DNA from: Ascidia mentula | Lineage: Eukaryota; Chordata; Ascidiacea; Phlebobranchia; Ascidiidae | Reading direction: 5' to 3' | Assembly (NCBI GenBank): GCA_947561715.1 | Contig: OX387205.1 | Location: 10,173,001-10,237,000, forward strand | DNA: 64,000 nt | Shown: positions 23,801 to 42,711 of the stretch, piece after piece | Layout of the letters: each line of letters opens with the position of its first letter | How positions within the stretch are numbered: position 1 is the stretch's first letter | The notes under the pieces: generated by a model | Database searches by the model: none | The model's input: the letters and a program-made list of their open reading frames with translations, nothing else | Told to the model about the DNA's origin: nothing | Position numbers and translations under genes: made by a program

Positions 23801-26800
23801 GCGATGACACGAATGAATTTATTGCTGAAAAGTGATTTCATTGGCTATTACCAGCACTGTTTTTGTTGTACTACCTTGTTCGTAGCTACCTAGCCAACAC
23901 AGACATTTTGTACAAAATCACGAAAATCTTATTTAGTTGCACAAAGGTAGTTAAACATCATGTTTCTGCTTTGTCTTTGTGATGTTGCAAGATTTGTGCT
24001 TTAGATGATGAAACTACCATTTAATGTCATATAGCCCATGAATTTGTCATTTCCTACTTGGAGGAATATTTAATTATTATTTTTTGGGAGAATCACTGAA
24101 TAATTTCTGGCTTTCCACTAGCTCCATGTCCCTGCAACTGTTGATAACTTGTAACAAATATTACCAAGCAATGTTGGTGCGAATGTGTGGAGATATTAGA
24201 GTAACAGAAGTTTCTTTTGCAGTACAACTGGAGATGGAAAACAATGAAGAAGTTTTGATTTGTGAGTCTGATGATATGGGTAGGTTATTTATTGTACTGC
24301 TGTGGCCTGTATTAAACAAACTCAATTTAGTGAACAAGTTTGTATCAGAAACTGCAAGATTCATTAATTGCCTGTTTTCTTCTCTTATCACAGAGGAAGC
24401 CCATCCAGAGCTGAGACAGACAAAGTCACTCGAAACATCCCAAGTGATTGCAAAAACTAGCATTACTTCAGTGGAGGTATGTACAATGTTGTGCTTATTC
24501 TTGTGGCATCATTCTGTAAATTACTTTTTTCTCTTTTAGGTTGTAAAAACTACTGCTGTTGCAAGTAAGAGTCTGGGCATAGAGGGTACAAGGACAAAGG
24601 GGTCATCAAAAAAGGTGAATTTTATTGTGGTTCTGTTAAATTCGGACATACTCTACTTTATATTGCGTTTACCATAGCTTTAAGTATGAAATTACTACTA
24701 CTAGCCATTTTCAATCGGTCACCTTGTGGCCTACTTTCCACAAAAATTTGCCAACATCAGTCACTGGCACAGTAAATAAAGGCGGGGGCTCCTTAGCTGT
24801 TAAGAAAGCACCAAATCAAACAATGGGTTTGACTGTCCCTTGCTTTACGGCGTCCGTTACAGCTCACTGACGAAGAGGAAAGTGAACTACTTCGTAATTA
24901 TGAGTACAAGCCATCGGCCACTAATATACATTCTTACCTTTCTTCCATCGTCAACTACTGTCAATCAGTCAAGTTTCCCGGGTTTAAAAAGCTTGAGGAA
25001 GGTGATTTTTTGTGTAATACCTTTGTTTAGTCCTGCAACTTGTTCCTTTCTGTAACGTATTCGTTCCGTTTTGCAGATAGCAATCGTTTGTGCTTCCAAA
25101 TGTCGTCGTTTAGTGAATCCATGGGCTTGAACCACGTGAAAACGAATGCCACGGAACTAGTCAAGTAGGTTATCATATGAACAATTCAAATAGATTCCTT
25201 AGAAATAAAAACGAAAGCTTCATTTGAAGTATTCTATTTTTGAAATAATTACCTCTCGTAACGCTTTGTGTGGTGATTGTCTTGGCAAACAAGTAAACGT
25301 ATTTAGTCAAATTTTAAACCTCTTGTTGTAAAATTTATTTTATCGACATTTCGGTCGTCATAAAATCTACCTTTTTAGGACGAAGTGCGTGAGTGAGTTA
25401 TGTAAGCCACAGGTCAGCGGCAAGTTATGTAAGAAAAATGGGTTTAATGAAAGCCCGAAAAGAGAAAATTTGTCCAAATACGTTGTTTCGTCTCGTCCGT
25501 ACACCAAATAATGTTACCTTGAATAAGTTCTTTGTATTTACTTCGCATACTTTTTATTGAGTGTATTTGTGGCGTAAAAAGTGTGGCCAAGTTGACCGAA
25601 TGTGTGATTTTACATCAACTGTCCATTGGAACTTCCACAACAGTTCTCAATTTGTTTTAGTTTTAACAAGCAGCAACTAAGTCGAATTTACCCCCGAGGA
25701 AATCGAGTCGATTCTAGCAACTACATGCCACAAATCTTCTGGAATGTTGGTTGTCAGATGGTCTCCCTGAACTTCCAGACGTGCGGTCAGTTACGTAAAA
25801 CATAATTTTTCTAATTAAATTTTTCGCGATTTTTTGTAAAGCTTGAAATTTCATTACGGCACACGTTTCGTAACACCGTGTTTTGTTCTTGTTAATGCGG
25901 CAATGCAGTGCATGCAAAGACACGTTGCGTAATTCTGCAATCAGGTTCCAACTAGGCTGTGTGTAGTTAAGAGGGTCGTTCAGAATGTTACCGAATGCAG
26001 TTTAAAATATTTTATTAGAAAAAACCCCGATGGCTTTCCTGACGAAGTAAGATTTTTATCCACTGCGCCTGTTAACACACACCAGTTTTTATATACAAAC
26101 AAAACATGTGTATATATACCAATGTATTTCTTGATCGTACACCAACAATACAAATTTCCAATCCCCAGACCTGGCGCAGCAACTCAATGCAGCCAAGTTC
26201 GAATACAATTCGTGTGCTGGATATTTACTTAAGCCGGAAATGCTACTCAAAGAAAATCGTGTGTTCGATCCTTTCGCTGAGTCCATAGTGGATGGTGTGA
26301 TAGCCGCTCAGTGCGGGGTCAAGGTAAGGTCATCCATGTGTGTTTAAGTCAGTGGTTCCCAATATCGAAGGCAAAAGTTCTTTTTACAAATATTAACCAA
26401 CCATCTGGAATAAGATAGAGAAAGGCTGATTGCAGCATTCGTGGCTGTCGCTCATTGGTTGTCGCACATTTTTTGTAAATTACGCAAGCGTGCGGTGAGC
26501 CAAGAAGATTGGGTACCCCTGGTTTTAAGTATCTGTCATGCATTTACGAATGTACTGTTTTGCTTTGCGATTTTCAAACTTCAATGTCGATTCTAAAATG
26601 TTGAACTATGCGTCAAACGCAGGCCTTTGTGGGTTTTTAAAACCGACTTCACTGATTTGTGAAATGATTCGCAACAAAGGTTTACGCATTTGGCAATAAA
26701 AAATATATGTGCTAATTTAGGCCTTTTTGCCTTCCACAAACGAAAGTTTTGCAAGTGGCAAAATTTGCTTTTAGGCAACAAATGCTGATTAAAAATAAAC

Positions 26801-29800
26801 AACGATAGTTGTGCACAAATAGTGCTATCAGTCAATATTGGTATACGTTTTGCCCATAAATTATCTTGTTCTTCCTCGAAATACAGCTTGTATTACTGGA
26901 AAAGGGTTTAAAATCTCATGAACAATCAGGCGTTTATTGCTTGAAGCGATGGCGCACAATACCAGCAATTTGATTTAATTAGTTTTTTAGAGTTGTAAAG
27001 AAATTACTGCTTTCAAAAGTTTGAAGGCATTTCTAAACGCCAGTTGTGTTGGCTCAAGTGGGCGAATTTATCCCTCAGGCAAAGTCGCATAAATAAAAGG
27101 TCACATCAATAAAGGGATTGTTAAATCGACGTTTTATGTCATTTACGGCCCTTTGCTTGCCACTGGAGCCCCATTTACTTGTGCACTGCGTTCACTTAAG
27201 CATCACGGCATCATTTTTTCCTTTTTTATTCAGCCTTCAGCATGCGTACTGTTTGCGGTGCAAAGTCTATTACAAATTTCCTATTCCCGCAGGTCATCTC
27301 GGCCCAGTTTGTATCGGACAAACCAGTATCAACGTACGTAGAGGTGGATATGTACGGTCTTCCAAACGACACAATCCGGAAAGAGTTCCGGACCGCACTG
27401 GTGGTGGCGAACGGCCTAAACCCACAATACAACCAGGAATTCCTCTTCCGAAAGGTAATTTGTCATATACCGGATGACAACCACTTCCTAATACATGCTG
27501 GTTTTGTGAAAAATTACTTCCTTCCTACAATAAATTTTGCGAAACAAATAACGATTTTCTTGCTTGTGGCACGTAAACCCAATTAAATCTACCCCTAGAA
27601 TCCAAATGTATAAGGTTTACAATAGCTTGGAGTTCCATTTATAACTTCCAAGGGTTCCGCTAGCATTTCTCCGTGTATTTACTGTGGAAATGTTTGTTAT
27701 TTTTGTGGTAATATTACGGTGGCGATTCTTTGGTTCGCCAATGTGTGTCGCGAAATCCTTTACAATTTGTGGGATGCCGTAAACCAAAAAAGATTTGGAA
27801 GCACTGGTTTAATTTGATCCGTTCAAAGTGACAGCCAAGCAGCGGTACTTAATAAGTATGGAAATTCTCCATAATAATGTTTTACCGTCACAACCATTCA
27901 TCTCAACATTGATTCCGCTACGAATTCTGCTTATAAATTTAGTACTGGTCTGTGCACAAAAACGCTTAAACTAATTAAACGCAGGTCATCTAATATGTGA
28001 ATTATTCATCTTCTCAGGTTATCTACCCCGACCTCGCACTGCTTCGTTTTACGTTACACGATGACAGTCGACAGCTCTTGGGCCAAAGGGTGATTCCCCT
28101 GAGTAGTTTGCAGAATGGATACCGCTACGTATCTCTACGCACGGCGAGCGGTATTCCTCTGGACGGAGCAACAATTTTTGTGAAGATATCTCTGAGGAGC
28201 TACGTACCTGACAGCCTAATGGGTAGGATTCTGGCGTGGGAGCAATTTGTTGTAGCGCCAAATCGGTTGTTTCATTTATTTGGCATTGATTTGTGATGGA
28301 GGCATTAGGCGGTCTTTGAAAAATGCCTTTAATGTTTATAATCACAGCCTCGTCGCCACATGTCTTTCAAGCTGTGTCAATTAGTCAATATGTATGTATG
28401 AAGTGAATACATTTTTAATTGGTAGAGTTTAGTGTGTTACCCTTTAAGCGGGACATCAAATGATCGCCCAACTTTTGTATTTTTGACATTGTATTATACT
28501 GAAGTACTTCATGTGTAGTTTTTCTTATGTACAAGTATAGAATATATGAATGTCAGTGATAGACTTACTTATTGTATGTGTGTTGATAGTTATCGCAAAC
28601 GCACTGGAAAACCCCAAAGCTCACCAGAGGTCTGTGACGAAGCAGCACGAGGAGCAGTTAAAACGACTTGAAGATGACGTAAGACGCCCGTGAACCGGTT
28701 TTATCCGGAATGTTACTTTATTTATTGGAATTAGAAAAGTATGTCTCGGTTCGGTGTTGCAGTCACATTTATACATTTCCCGAAATGTGTATAATGTAGG
28801 AATGTTGGTTTCCTGCGTAAATAGAGCCAGTTCAGCCAAGACCCGAGTCATATCTCTTTGATTCGTTGCGCTGTGTTCTGTTTGATTAGAAATCTGCTAG
28901 ACCGGATTCAGGCTGTATATCCGGTGGCACTGGCGTGTAGTTTAAACCTAAAGCACCTTACTTACATAACGTATATTCTTTTGTTCCTGTTCCGGATACT
29001 ATTGACCAAATGAGCTCATATATATTTTTATATCGCAGTGCGACGACTCAGATCCAGACACTGAAATGGCGACACCCAAAACCCCCACGAGCACTAAAGC
29101 TATCGGGGCAAAGGCTGCGACGAACGCCAGCAACAACAACGCCGGAAAAACACAAACCAAATCGAAATCAGAAAAGAATATGAACAAAACTGCTGTCGAA
29201 AAGCGAAATTCAAACGGTGCCTATAAATATATATCTTTATCCAACTTGTCCAACGTTTAGTGTTATACAGTATGCTATGTTTTAGTTAAGTGAGTTCCGA
29301 CCTGTCGGGTATCATCAGGTGGTGGCTGAGTATATTGTTTTGCCGGTTAACAATCCGCCCAAAAATTTTCCACTTTGTGCGCATTGTAGTCCACGTATAG
29401 CCTTTAGACACAAAACTAGCTGTAAACTGACGGAGACAAATGGCTGTAAAACACACTGTAGCCGTACGACTGCTTGGAAACCGATGTTTTCGTCGGCTCT
29501 GGTGCATTACATTTGCAACTCACTAAGTATTATGCCCTATTGTTTCTTATAGGATAAGTGTTTATGTATTTGACGACTAAGTGCACTGTATATTTATATA
29601 CCGCCTAGCGGTTTAAGTAATACTGCACAGTTTGCTCTTAATGTAGTTTAAATGTCACTATTGAATTCCAAGCATACAAATAAGCGGCACGACTAAAACC
29701 TTTCCCAGCTCTTGTGACAAAATTTGCGTACAGGAGTTACTTGAGTTCGTCGGTTGGTGCCTACTCATGCCAACCTTCCTTTTATCCGCAGACAACAGGA

Positions 29801-32800
29801 ACGAAGAAAAATCAATAACCTTGGAAATGTTGACGACTCACCCTGCATTCGTAAGTGCAGCGGAAAGTCGACGAAAGGAGGCCGCAAAATCAAAGAAACG
29901 ACAGGAGAAGGTGCGGAAAATAGTTTAGTTACGCTTGTGTCCGGATGTCGCGTGTTGCCAGACAAGGTTGGCTCGTGCACTTGAAGGTTACAATGGACAT
30001 TTTCAAATGGACACTCTTTTCACTATAAAAGCATTTGCCTTTGTTATGGTTTTCGAGACCTATGCAGTATGAATAGCACTACGGAATTGAAAATCTAATG
30101 TTTTAATTTTAAAGTTTTACGACACAGCGTTATACGCGCCATCGGTCAAATCTCCTGCGTTTACTTTTTATAGCTGCAGTCTAAATCCAGCAAGAAGAAC
30201 AAGAACATAAACAAGAAGTCAGACGACGAAGACCAAACCTGCTTTCCTCTTGGGTAAGAATGCCTTCGATGAAATACAAAATTCGTACGTCGTAAAAGTA
30301 AATCCAAGTCATTTTATGCTGGGTTTCTCAAGCTTGTTGCCCACCAACTTTCCTCGCGAAAATAATCGATTATTGCCATCATCTGCCACAGTTACTGTCG
30401 CACTTGAAGAATAAATGCAGTAAGTCAAAAACCGGGCCAATTTTCAAAACCTTCTCCTTATAATGAAGCAACAGAGATAAATCGATCAGAGTGGCGTGAT
30501 TGCAACATATTATGCCTATAATTGACATGGCACTGGAATTCCAACATAACGCAATACGACTTCGGTTTAATCGCATTTTTGCTTAGCACTTACCTATACC
30601 ATATTAACATAGCTTCCCAGGGGCGTGGCAACGCGGTGCAAACACATTTGGAACAGCCAAGCTTACAGTGCAGTTGCAACCAACTGTAGTAAATTGGCTT
30701 CTGGGTTTTTAAGATTACGTGTCCAAATATTTGAACTGTCTCAACTTTTCTGCAACCTGTCTGATGATTTTGTTTTCCAGGAGAATGCTGAACAGGAAAA
30801 GCAAGAGTGGAAGCTCAAGTAACTCAGAGGTAATGCATGAAAAGTCTTGTCCCTTAGTTACTTGTATTACCAACATTGATGCAAATTGACTTTACGCATA
30901 CGCAAGTATACGTTTTTGTAGCTTTTCTCGGCTACTGAAAATATTGGTCAATGATTGTTGTCATCGCACTACAATTTGATTTTTAGGTCTGGCTTGTAAA
31001 TCCAGCAGCCATGTGTACAGAACAGCAAAAGTTACTGGATTTCTGAACCATTTTCGAAGATAAAGCATATAACTAACAGCAAGAACAATTCCTTTCTTAT
31101 TATCCTTAATGTTTTTCATTTTAGAGTTCAGAAAAATCCCTCGAAGAGAAAAATGACAACTCTCCCTCGTTCAACTTGTCTGACAAGGAACGCAGGGAAG
31201 CACTGAGCATCGCGCTTCAATCCATCCAGGAAAAATCGCTTGCCGACGCCAAGTCCGCCCACGAAAAGTATGCTTACCAAACAAAATAAAACACAGCGGG
31301 TTTTCTTAACATACAACCAAACGCTGCGCAGTATGAGGTTGCAGAGGCTTCTGCACCAATTGTTGCTTCCGCCTACTTTATTGCGGCGCTTTCCGTAGTT
31401 GTTGCAATTGTTAACCGTCCCAACAATTTAGCAGTGTGTTCTACTTATGGTGTACGTATGGCGTATCGAAGCGCCACCAACAAGCATTTAAAGGGTTTCG
31501 TGGATCCAATGTATATCGCATGTAAGGCCGGTTCGCTACATTGCGAATCAGGGTCGTGCCCAGAAAAAGCGTGGCTCATGGTATTGATGCCTATACCTGT
31601 ACACCGACCAAAACACTAACAAGGTTTACAATGAAAACATGTTCTTCGCATTCACAAAACCAACAACCTATTCGAGAAACACTTTTTTTTGCGTGACACA
31701 CACGTGAAAACTTCAAAGTAAATTTCCAAATATTAAAAAACTTGTGTGTTTCGCTTTAATAAGCATCTTTTTAAAATAACCATTTTCGGAAACAACATTC
31801 AGGGTGTGATGCTGTTTAGGAAAAAAATTATGACGCCGATTTCGTCAAATGTGCCCTTGGGAAGGCCTCTTTTGGCTTTTGCAGCTATCGCTATCGATTC
31901 CAATTTCGTGACCTCAGTGTCTGTTACTGAAATTAATTTGGGATAATGGTCTGAACTAATGTTTCATGCAATGACATGATTGGTAGGATCGACCCACTGT
32001 TCAAGTCCTTACTTCGCGATCACAGCTAACGTATCCAAATCATTAGGTTTACCGGTCCAAGTGTGGTCTCGCTCCGCTTGGAAAAAGTGGCTGATCCAGC
32101 TAGGCTACAATGCCTTGGCTGCAAAGCCTGTAAACCTAATGGTCTGAACTGTTGAGAAAAACATTTAAGAAAACAATATAAAAATGTTCAACGAAATACA
32201 GGGAAATGAGCGAGCTCGTGCAGAACCAGACCAAGCAGTGGATGGAAAAGTCGAAGGTGATTAAGAAAGACAAAACGATCGCCAGCGCTGAGAGGGATCG
32301 GCGATTAAAGGACCAGAAAAACGAACAAGTGAAAAAGTTTGGCGACGAACGACAAAACGTGAGTGGGGCCGAAAAACGTCGAACCGCTTTTTTAATTGGA
32401 TCACACTTGGCACGTGATTGACGTTGACCTTTTGTACCAAATCGGACTTCCATTACCACTTACATAATCCCCCCTGTTTTTTACTGGGAGGTGTGCCTGC
32501 TGCCTTTCTATGTCGGGTTATAATCAATCTTCCGCCATTTGTAGGTGAAAGCTGTTCTCTCTGCGTTGTTTTCACTCCATATACTGTCTGCAAATAAAAA
32601 GCCTTTCCAGAGAAAACGTAATCTATAAATCTTTACTCGCAGTTGAAAATTCGCCAACTGAAAGCTATTGAACGACTCCGTTCGTTACAAGGCGAAGAGG
32701 CGGAAAAATTGAAGCTGCAGATTGAGCAAGCCGTATTTTAAGGTCCTCCGCATTGTTTTCACTTCTAAATTTTTTTCACTTTTTGTAAATTTCTGACGCT

Positions 32801-34086
32801 TTACCTTTTACATGAAGCCTGGAGGTTTACTATTTTCAGTGCGTACTCCTTCGTGTGTTTTTGTAGCATTTGGCACCTAAAAAGACCACTTGTTGTGATC
32901 TGTGACATCGGCGATTTTTATTATGCCACATTCAGCTCTTTATATACACCACAGCAGAGTTTCCCCAAAAAAGTCGTTGTATAAAAAAAAACTGTGTAAA
33001 TCTTGTGCTACGTGGATCACGGCGGTGCTGTTTACGTTTTTTTCGTTTTGCCAACATTTTTCATGACAACTGTTCGACGTACGTATCACTGTTTAATATT
33101 TTACACGTTTGTTTTGTCACCAACAAATCCGTCCCGTTAGAATTGCGCTCGTATGCAAGCTTACTGGGTACTTCAATTTTGCCATTAACATATCCTCACG
33201 CTTGCGAATTCGTAGTTGTCGATACATTTTCCGATAAAAAAAATCGTTTTTCAATGAAAACTGCTGTCAGATGCATTCAATTCATATATGTACATAAATA
33301 AAGACATTTACTCAGCCATTGCGAAACCTTCATTGTACGACCGGTATAAGAGCTGTGTGTTATGATTCGTGTCCTCGTTTTCACAAGCTGTGTTGCTTAA
33401 CAATTTTGCACTGTTGTCAACCATTTCTTCAACGTTTTGTCCGTGTGATTTGCTTTGTTTGCAGGAAACGCAAACTGACAAGCTCCACTGTAAAGAAACA
33501 TACCGTACTTGTTTTGTGAGAATTTTCGTTTTTAGCTGTGGACTGCAAAGGTTTTGTTGACAAACTAACAATGCCGAACGTTCAATCGGGCTCAGATTTT
33601 CAACAATTTCTGTGTTTGTTTAATTTCAATTATGACGTCAGTAAGTGCCGTAAGGGTACCCCACATTTACCGTATGCTTGTTCGTAAAATCACTGAACAA
33701 AAATACCACCTTTTTACAATGGGATTATTTAAAGTCATTGCAGTCACTTCACACTTCACGTTTCCTTCCACACTAAACACACAATCGTACTTTGACGTTT
33801 TCCATGTGGTTTGGTCATGACATAAACCGTTTGCGTTGAGTGTTTATGTTTGTGTTCGTTAAGTCATTTTTCGACAAAATCAGTGTGAAGGCCGCATGTC
33901 GTGTGTTTCAATTCCTGCTTTAAATATAAACCCGAAGTTCCTGTATTGCATGTGTTCAAGAGTTTGTCGAAAAAATGTAATAGTGTTTCTCAAAATATGT
34001 TGGGCATTTTGGTGCTGCAGTTGATGACGCAGACGCAAGAAGACCAAAGGCCTGCCACGCAGCAGGATTCAGTGATAGGCAGTTGA
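17866..34086 (+). CDS. PLCB4: 1-phosphatidylinositol 4,5-bisphosphate phosphodiesterase beta (PLC-beta4/norpA class)
   Basis: This Gq-activated enzyme hydrolyses PIP2 to IP3 and diacylglycerol at the plasma membrane. Thirty-three exons join in phase to about 1163 residues (human PLCB4 is about 1175). Exon starts include 17866, 17989, 18193, 18336, 18607, 19330, 19457, 19742, 20166, 20786, 21371, 22382, 22743, 23040, 23585, 24223, 24394, 24540, 24863, 25077, 25661, 26169, 27293, 28018, 28590, 29039, 29792, 30174, 30781, 31125, 32202, 32643 and 34021. Order: PH domain (1-139), EF-hands, X domain with SSHNTYLTG and [11 protein letters not shown] (about 317-353), VTHG and LSFETHCS, an acidic X-Y linker (about 462-549), Y domain ([14 protein letters not shown]), C2 domain ([15 protein letters not shown]) and a charged C-terminal coiled coil. 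All the catalytic His, Asn, Glu and Asp positions I can align are present. It is closer to PLCB4 than PLCB1 ([15 protein letters not shown]). Confidence 0.95.
18982..19027. repeat. 23 bp tandem duplication
   Basis: The unit AAACCAACAAACTGTAAATAACC occurs as two head-to-tail copies inside PLCB4 intron 5. It is a simple local duplication with no other structure. Confidence 0.7.
26342..26530. mobile_element. Decayed hAT-like element (PLCB4 intron 22)
   Basis: The element spans about 26350-26521. It begins CAGTGGTTCCCAAT and ends ATTGGGTACCCCTG, imperfect inverted ends of the kind seen in Charlie-type hAT elements. The flanks GTTTAAGT (26342-26349) and GTTTTAAGT (26522-26530) look like an 8 bp target duplication with one extra base. 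The 172 bp body has no coding frame. This is an old, mutated, non-autonomous copy. Confidence 0.65.
32041..32141. repeat. 101 bp element with 12 bp perfect inverted ends (PLCB4 intron 30)
   Basis: CATTAGGTTTAC at 32041-32052 and GTAAACCTAATG at 32130-32141 are exact inverted copies. The interior contains further pairable segments, CCAAG with CTTGG and GGCT with AGCC pairs, so an RNA copy could form a multi-branched fold closed by the end stem. There is no clear target duplication. It could be a small MITE or a structured intronic RNA. Confidence 0.55.
33465..33560 (+). CDS. Possible alternative C-terminal exon of PLCB4
   Basis: A good acceptor (TTTGTTTGCAG) precedes an open frame that continues in phase 0 from the exon ending at 32732. 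It would give a tail starting [16 protein letters not shown] and stop after 31 residues. Exon 33 at 34021-34086, also phase 0, gives a different tail ([16 protein letters not shown]). If neither is used, the frame runs on and stops at 32741 after two residues. Which tail is real cannot be decided from sequence. Confidence 0.35.
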   Translation, partial: ETQTDKLHCKETYRTCFVRIFVFSCGLQRFC

Positions 34087-35279
34087 ATCTGCCACAACAA
34101 CCCTAGTTATGTTTTCTCACGTTTACAATAAAGAATCGAGTTGAGCATTCGATAGACTGATTTGGAATTGGCTGATGTTTACTGGAATGCATTTATGACT
34201 AGAAGAGTTGTCCACTTATCCCTAACTAAACGTTATATGCTTGCTTGTGCACTGCTTTTATAAGAGACAGACTGTTAAATAACTTTATTGGCACGAGCTT
34301 TCGCGAGATTGACTAACTAAACGTTATAACCGAAAAAAATATTACCCTTTTATTTATGGTTTTGACCGTTTATTTTAGAGACGAATTCGCCGACGTAATA
34401 ATTTGTTTTTATGCAACAGCTGAGAGGTCGCGCAGTTTGTTATGAAAACTCGTGCAAAAGCTCTGTGACGCTCCAAGAACATTAAAACGACACACTAGTG
34501 CATCGCGACGTACTATTTAAGAACCTCTGGTTGAGTGTGATTAATAAAATAGACTGACAATGCCATAGACGAGTCACTACTGCAATTCTGTGATGATAAA
34601 TGTGTTAACAGCTGAGGGATAAGACTGGCACGCGCCTTGTAGAAAAATATATTAGGTTGTAAGCGCAGCATATGCTTTTCGCACAAGTTTCGAAAGAGTA
34701 AATAAACTGTAGACTAGTCAAAAGCAAGAATTAATAAACACAATTTCGCAACGTATTATTTGCGATTGTATCATTGGATGCAAAAAAGCGGAGTAGGGCT
34801 AGGAACTAAAAAAAAGAAAACTACATTTTTTTCCAGGTTTGTTTAGAAATAGTCGTTTAGAAATAGAACTTTGGAAGAAACGGCCCAAGTAGCATTTATC
34901 AGCCTGATAATGCTACGAGACCCGATTTGAGGAAACAGTGTGTTTTGTGCAACAATGAAATGGCCGTTAAATATGCAGCGGCCAGTTGTCAAGGTTCATT
35001 GGTTGTCATTAACAGTTGATAAATTTTCGTGCTTCGAACCAGAAAAAAGGTGCAAGAAGGTAGTCGTCAGTGGCTTTATAAACATCGTTTAAGTGGATTA
35101 TCAAACAGAAAAGGTTTAGTCTATCAATACAGTGACAACGATCTGGCTGTATTGTTCTGATGTACACACAGTACACCAGCAACTACTTCATTATTTTCAG
35201 TGTGGTCTTGTTGGTGTTTGCTTGCTCTCTAAGTTTTCATCAGTGTTTTAGAAATTGTGTGTCTGGTTTCTGTGTAATA
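34087..35279. other. Spacer between PLCB4 and PPP1CB
   Basis: An AATAAA at 34127-34132 suits the PLCB4 transcript. The rest is AT-rich without recognisable coding sequence or repeats, and presumably contains the PPP1CB promoter and 5' UTR. Confidence 0.5.
34127..34132 (+). terminator. Poly(A) signal of PLCB4
   Basis: A canonical AATAAA lies 41 bp after the stop of the exon ending at 34086. This supports that exon as a genuine terminal exon. Confidence 0.6.
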
Positions 35280-41179
<5,900 letters not shown>

Positions 41180-42700
41180 CGCACTGAGCTCAACAGCGCC
41201 CCTTGCGGTTACCTGACGTCAAGCTTTCGCTCGTGGTTTCTTCGTTTTTGCGCTTGTCCGACAGACCCTGTTTTAATTATTGCGAAGTTATGTATCGGAC
41301 GTTATTTTTGTGTCGCCGTGTGTAACTTCAAACAGGCACTTCCAAATGTTTTAGCGCGTGTGTGCGGTGTTCTGTAAACGTGCATTTCTGTGAAAAGTTC
41401 GCCAGAATTCTCGAACCCTATCCCTGACCAATTAATTCATCGCTGTTGTTCAATATTTTAAATGGTGGTAATGGATTGAAAGGCACAACGTTACAGAATA
41501 ATGCTGCAACTGGCGTGTTATTTTATTTCGTGAATTATTAATTAAATGCTTGGTTTGGAACCTATCTAGTGGGTAAAGGAAATCTACAGACGAATCGCCG
41601 TTGTGGTCCACTGTACAAGCACATCGTACTTCAGAAAAGTCGCTATTCCTGTTTTGTCCGATTTTATGAATTCGGATTAAATCCATCGATAACCGGAAAA
41701 TCTCTTCGCGTTGTAGTTGCGGTTTCCGTAATCGGCTTTTTAATTTCAATGTTTGCATACCACGAAAAGGCAATGCTTCATAACTTCTCCTCGCCATTGA
41801 CACCTTGCTGCGTATTCTTGTATTTAATAACGGCATTTTGGGCTGTTGGTTTAACTTTTGAAACAATATTATGGAAAATGAAGTAACCGCCCTTGCGTGA
41901 GCTTTACAGGATTCGAACCTCTTGTTGCCACATAATTTTGTAACTGCAATTTTCGGCCTCTTATCACTCCGCCAGCTTTTTGCGTGTAGCAAATCCACAA
42001 GCTTCAACTGTTAGCAAGCAACGAAATTGAGCTTTGTGGCGGACAAATGCACTTCCTTCGTCCTATGTCGCTTGCAGCATTTCCACTACGGCATCGTGCA
42101 CCGCCTATATGCGTTGTCCGAATGATAACACACTGGTGTTTTGTTGTATTTGCACCATCGTATAGGCGCCAATACCACAGAAAAAACCCTTATTCTTGTT
42201 TAGTTAAAAGTACGGTATAGCTTCAGAGTGTATTGACCATAGCGTTGTTGTAGACTATTTTTGATTATATTTTGATATTATCGTTTACATCATCAATTGT
42301 GCAAGCTTGCGCAAGAACACTGTTGATTGGAGCAGTGTGGCATATTTTGCGTTTTCTGCTTAAAAAACGATGCTCTTCCGTTTGACAAAGTTTTATTGTC
42401 AAATAATTCACTTTGAAAATGCTCGCTTTGGATTTTAATTTCTATTTGGCTCGTTCAGTTCTTAATACAACGTTATATGTGTGTAGTGTATGTGTGTTGT
42501 GTGTAAGAAATATACAGTTGTAAGGGTTATACAGTAAAAATCATGAAGCGTGCATGATACTTAAAACCCTATAAAGCCCACATTTTTATTTCTCTTGCTT
42601 TTTTTCTGGCTTTGTTTTCTATGTTAGGGATAACATAATTCAAAAAAGATTGCAAAAATCCTTGTGCGATTTTTTTGAAGAAACGTTTAGAATTCTTTAC
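41180..42700. other. PPP1CB 3' UTR and flanking spacer
   Basis: This starts with the PPP1CB 3' UTR. A variant poly(A) signal ATTAAA occurs at 41541-41546. A 185-codon minus-strand open frame (41450-42007) has no recognisable domain and overlaps a tRNA-like piece, so I do not call it a gene. A GT-rich run lies at about 42478-42507. Confidence 0.4.
41900..41980 (-). repeat. tRNA-like pseudogene or SINE head
   Basis: On the minus strand, TGGCGGAGTGATAAGAGGC fits a pol III A box and GAGGTTCGAATCCT matches the B box (GGTTCGANTCC) about 55 bases later. The anticodon stem and 7 bp acceptor stem do not pair convincingly, so a functional tRNA is unlikely. A tRNA-derived SINE or decayed pseudogene is the better reading. 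Confidence 0.4.
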
Positions 42701-42711
42701 GTTTGCTCACA

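Noticed and set aside
27600-27830. Possible third hAT remnant ending TTGGAAGCACTGG
   Set aside because: A plausible right end is visible but I could not find a matching left end or flanking duplication.
41450-42007. 185-codon minus-strand open frame downstream of PPP1CB
   Set aside because: No recognisable motif, atypical composition, overlaps the PPP1CB 3' UTR and a tRNA-like remnant.
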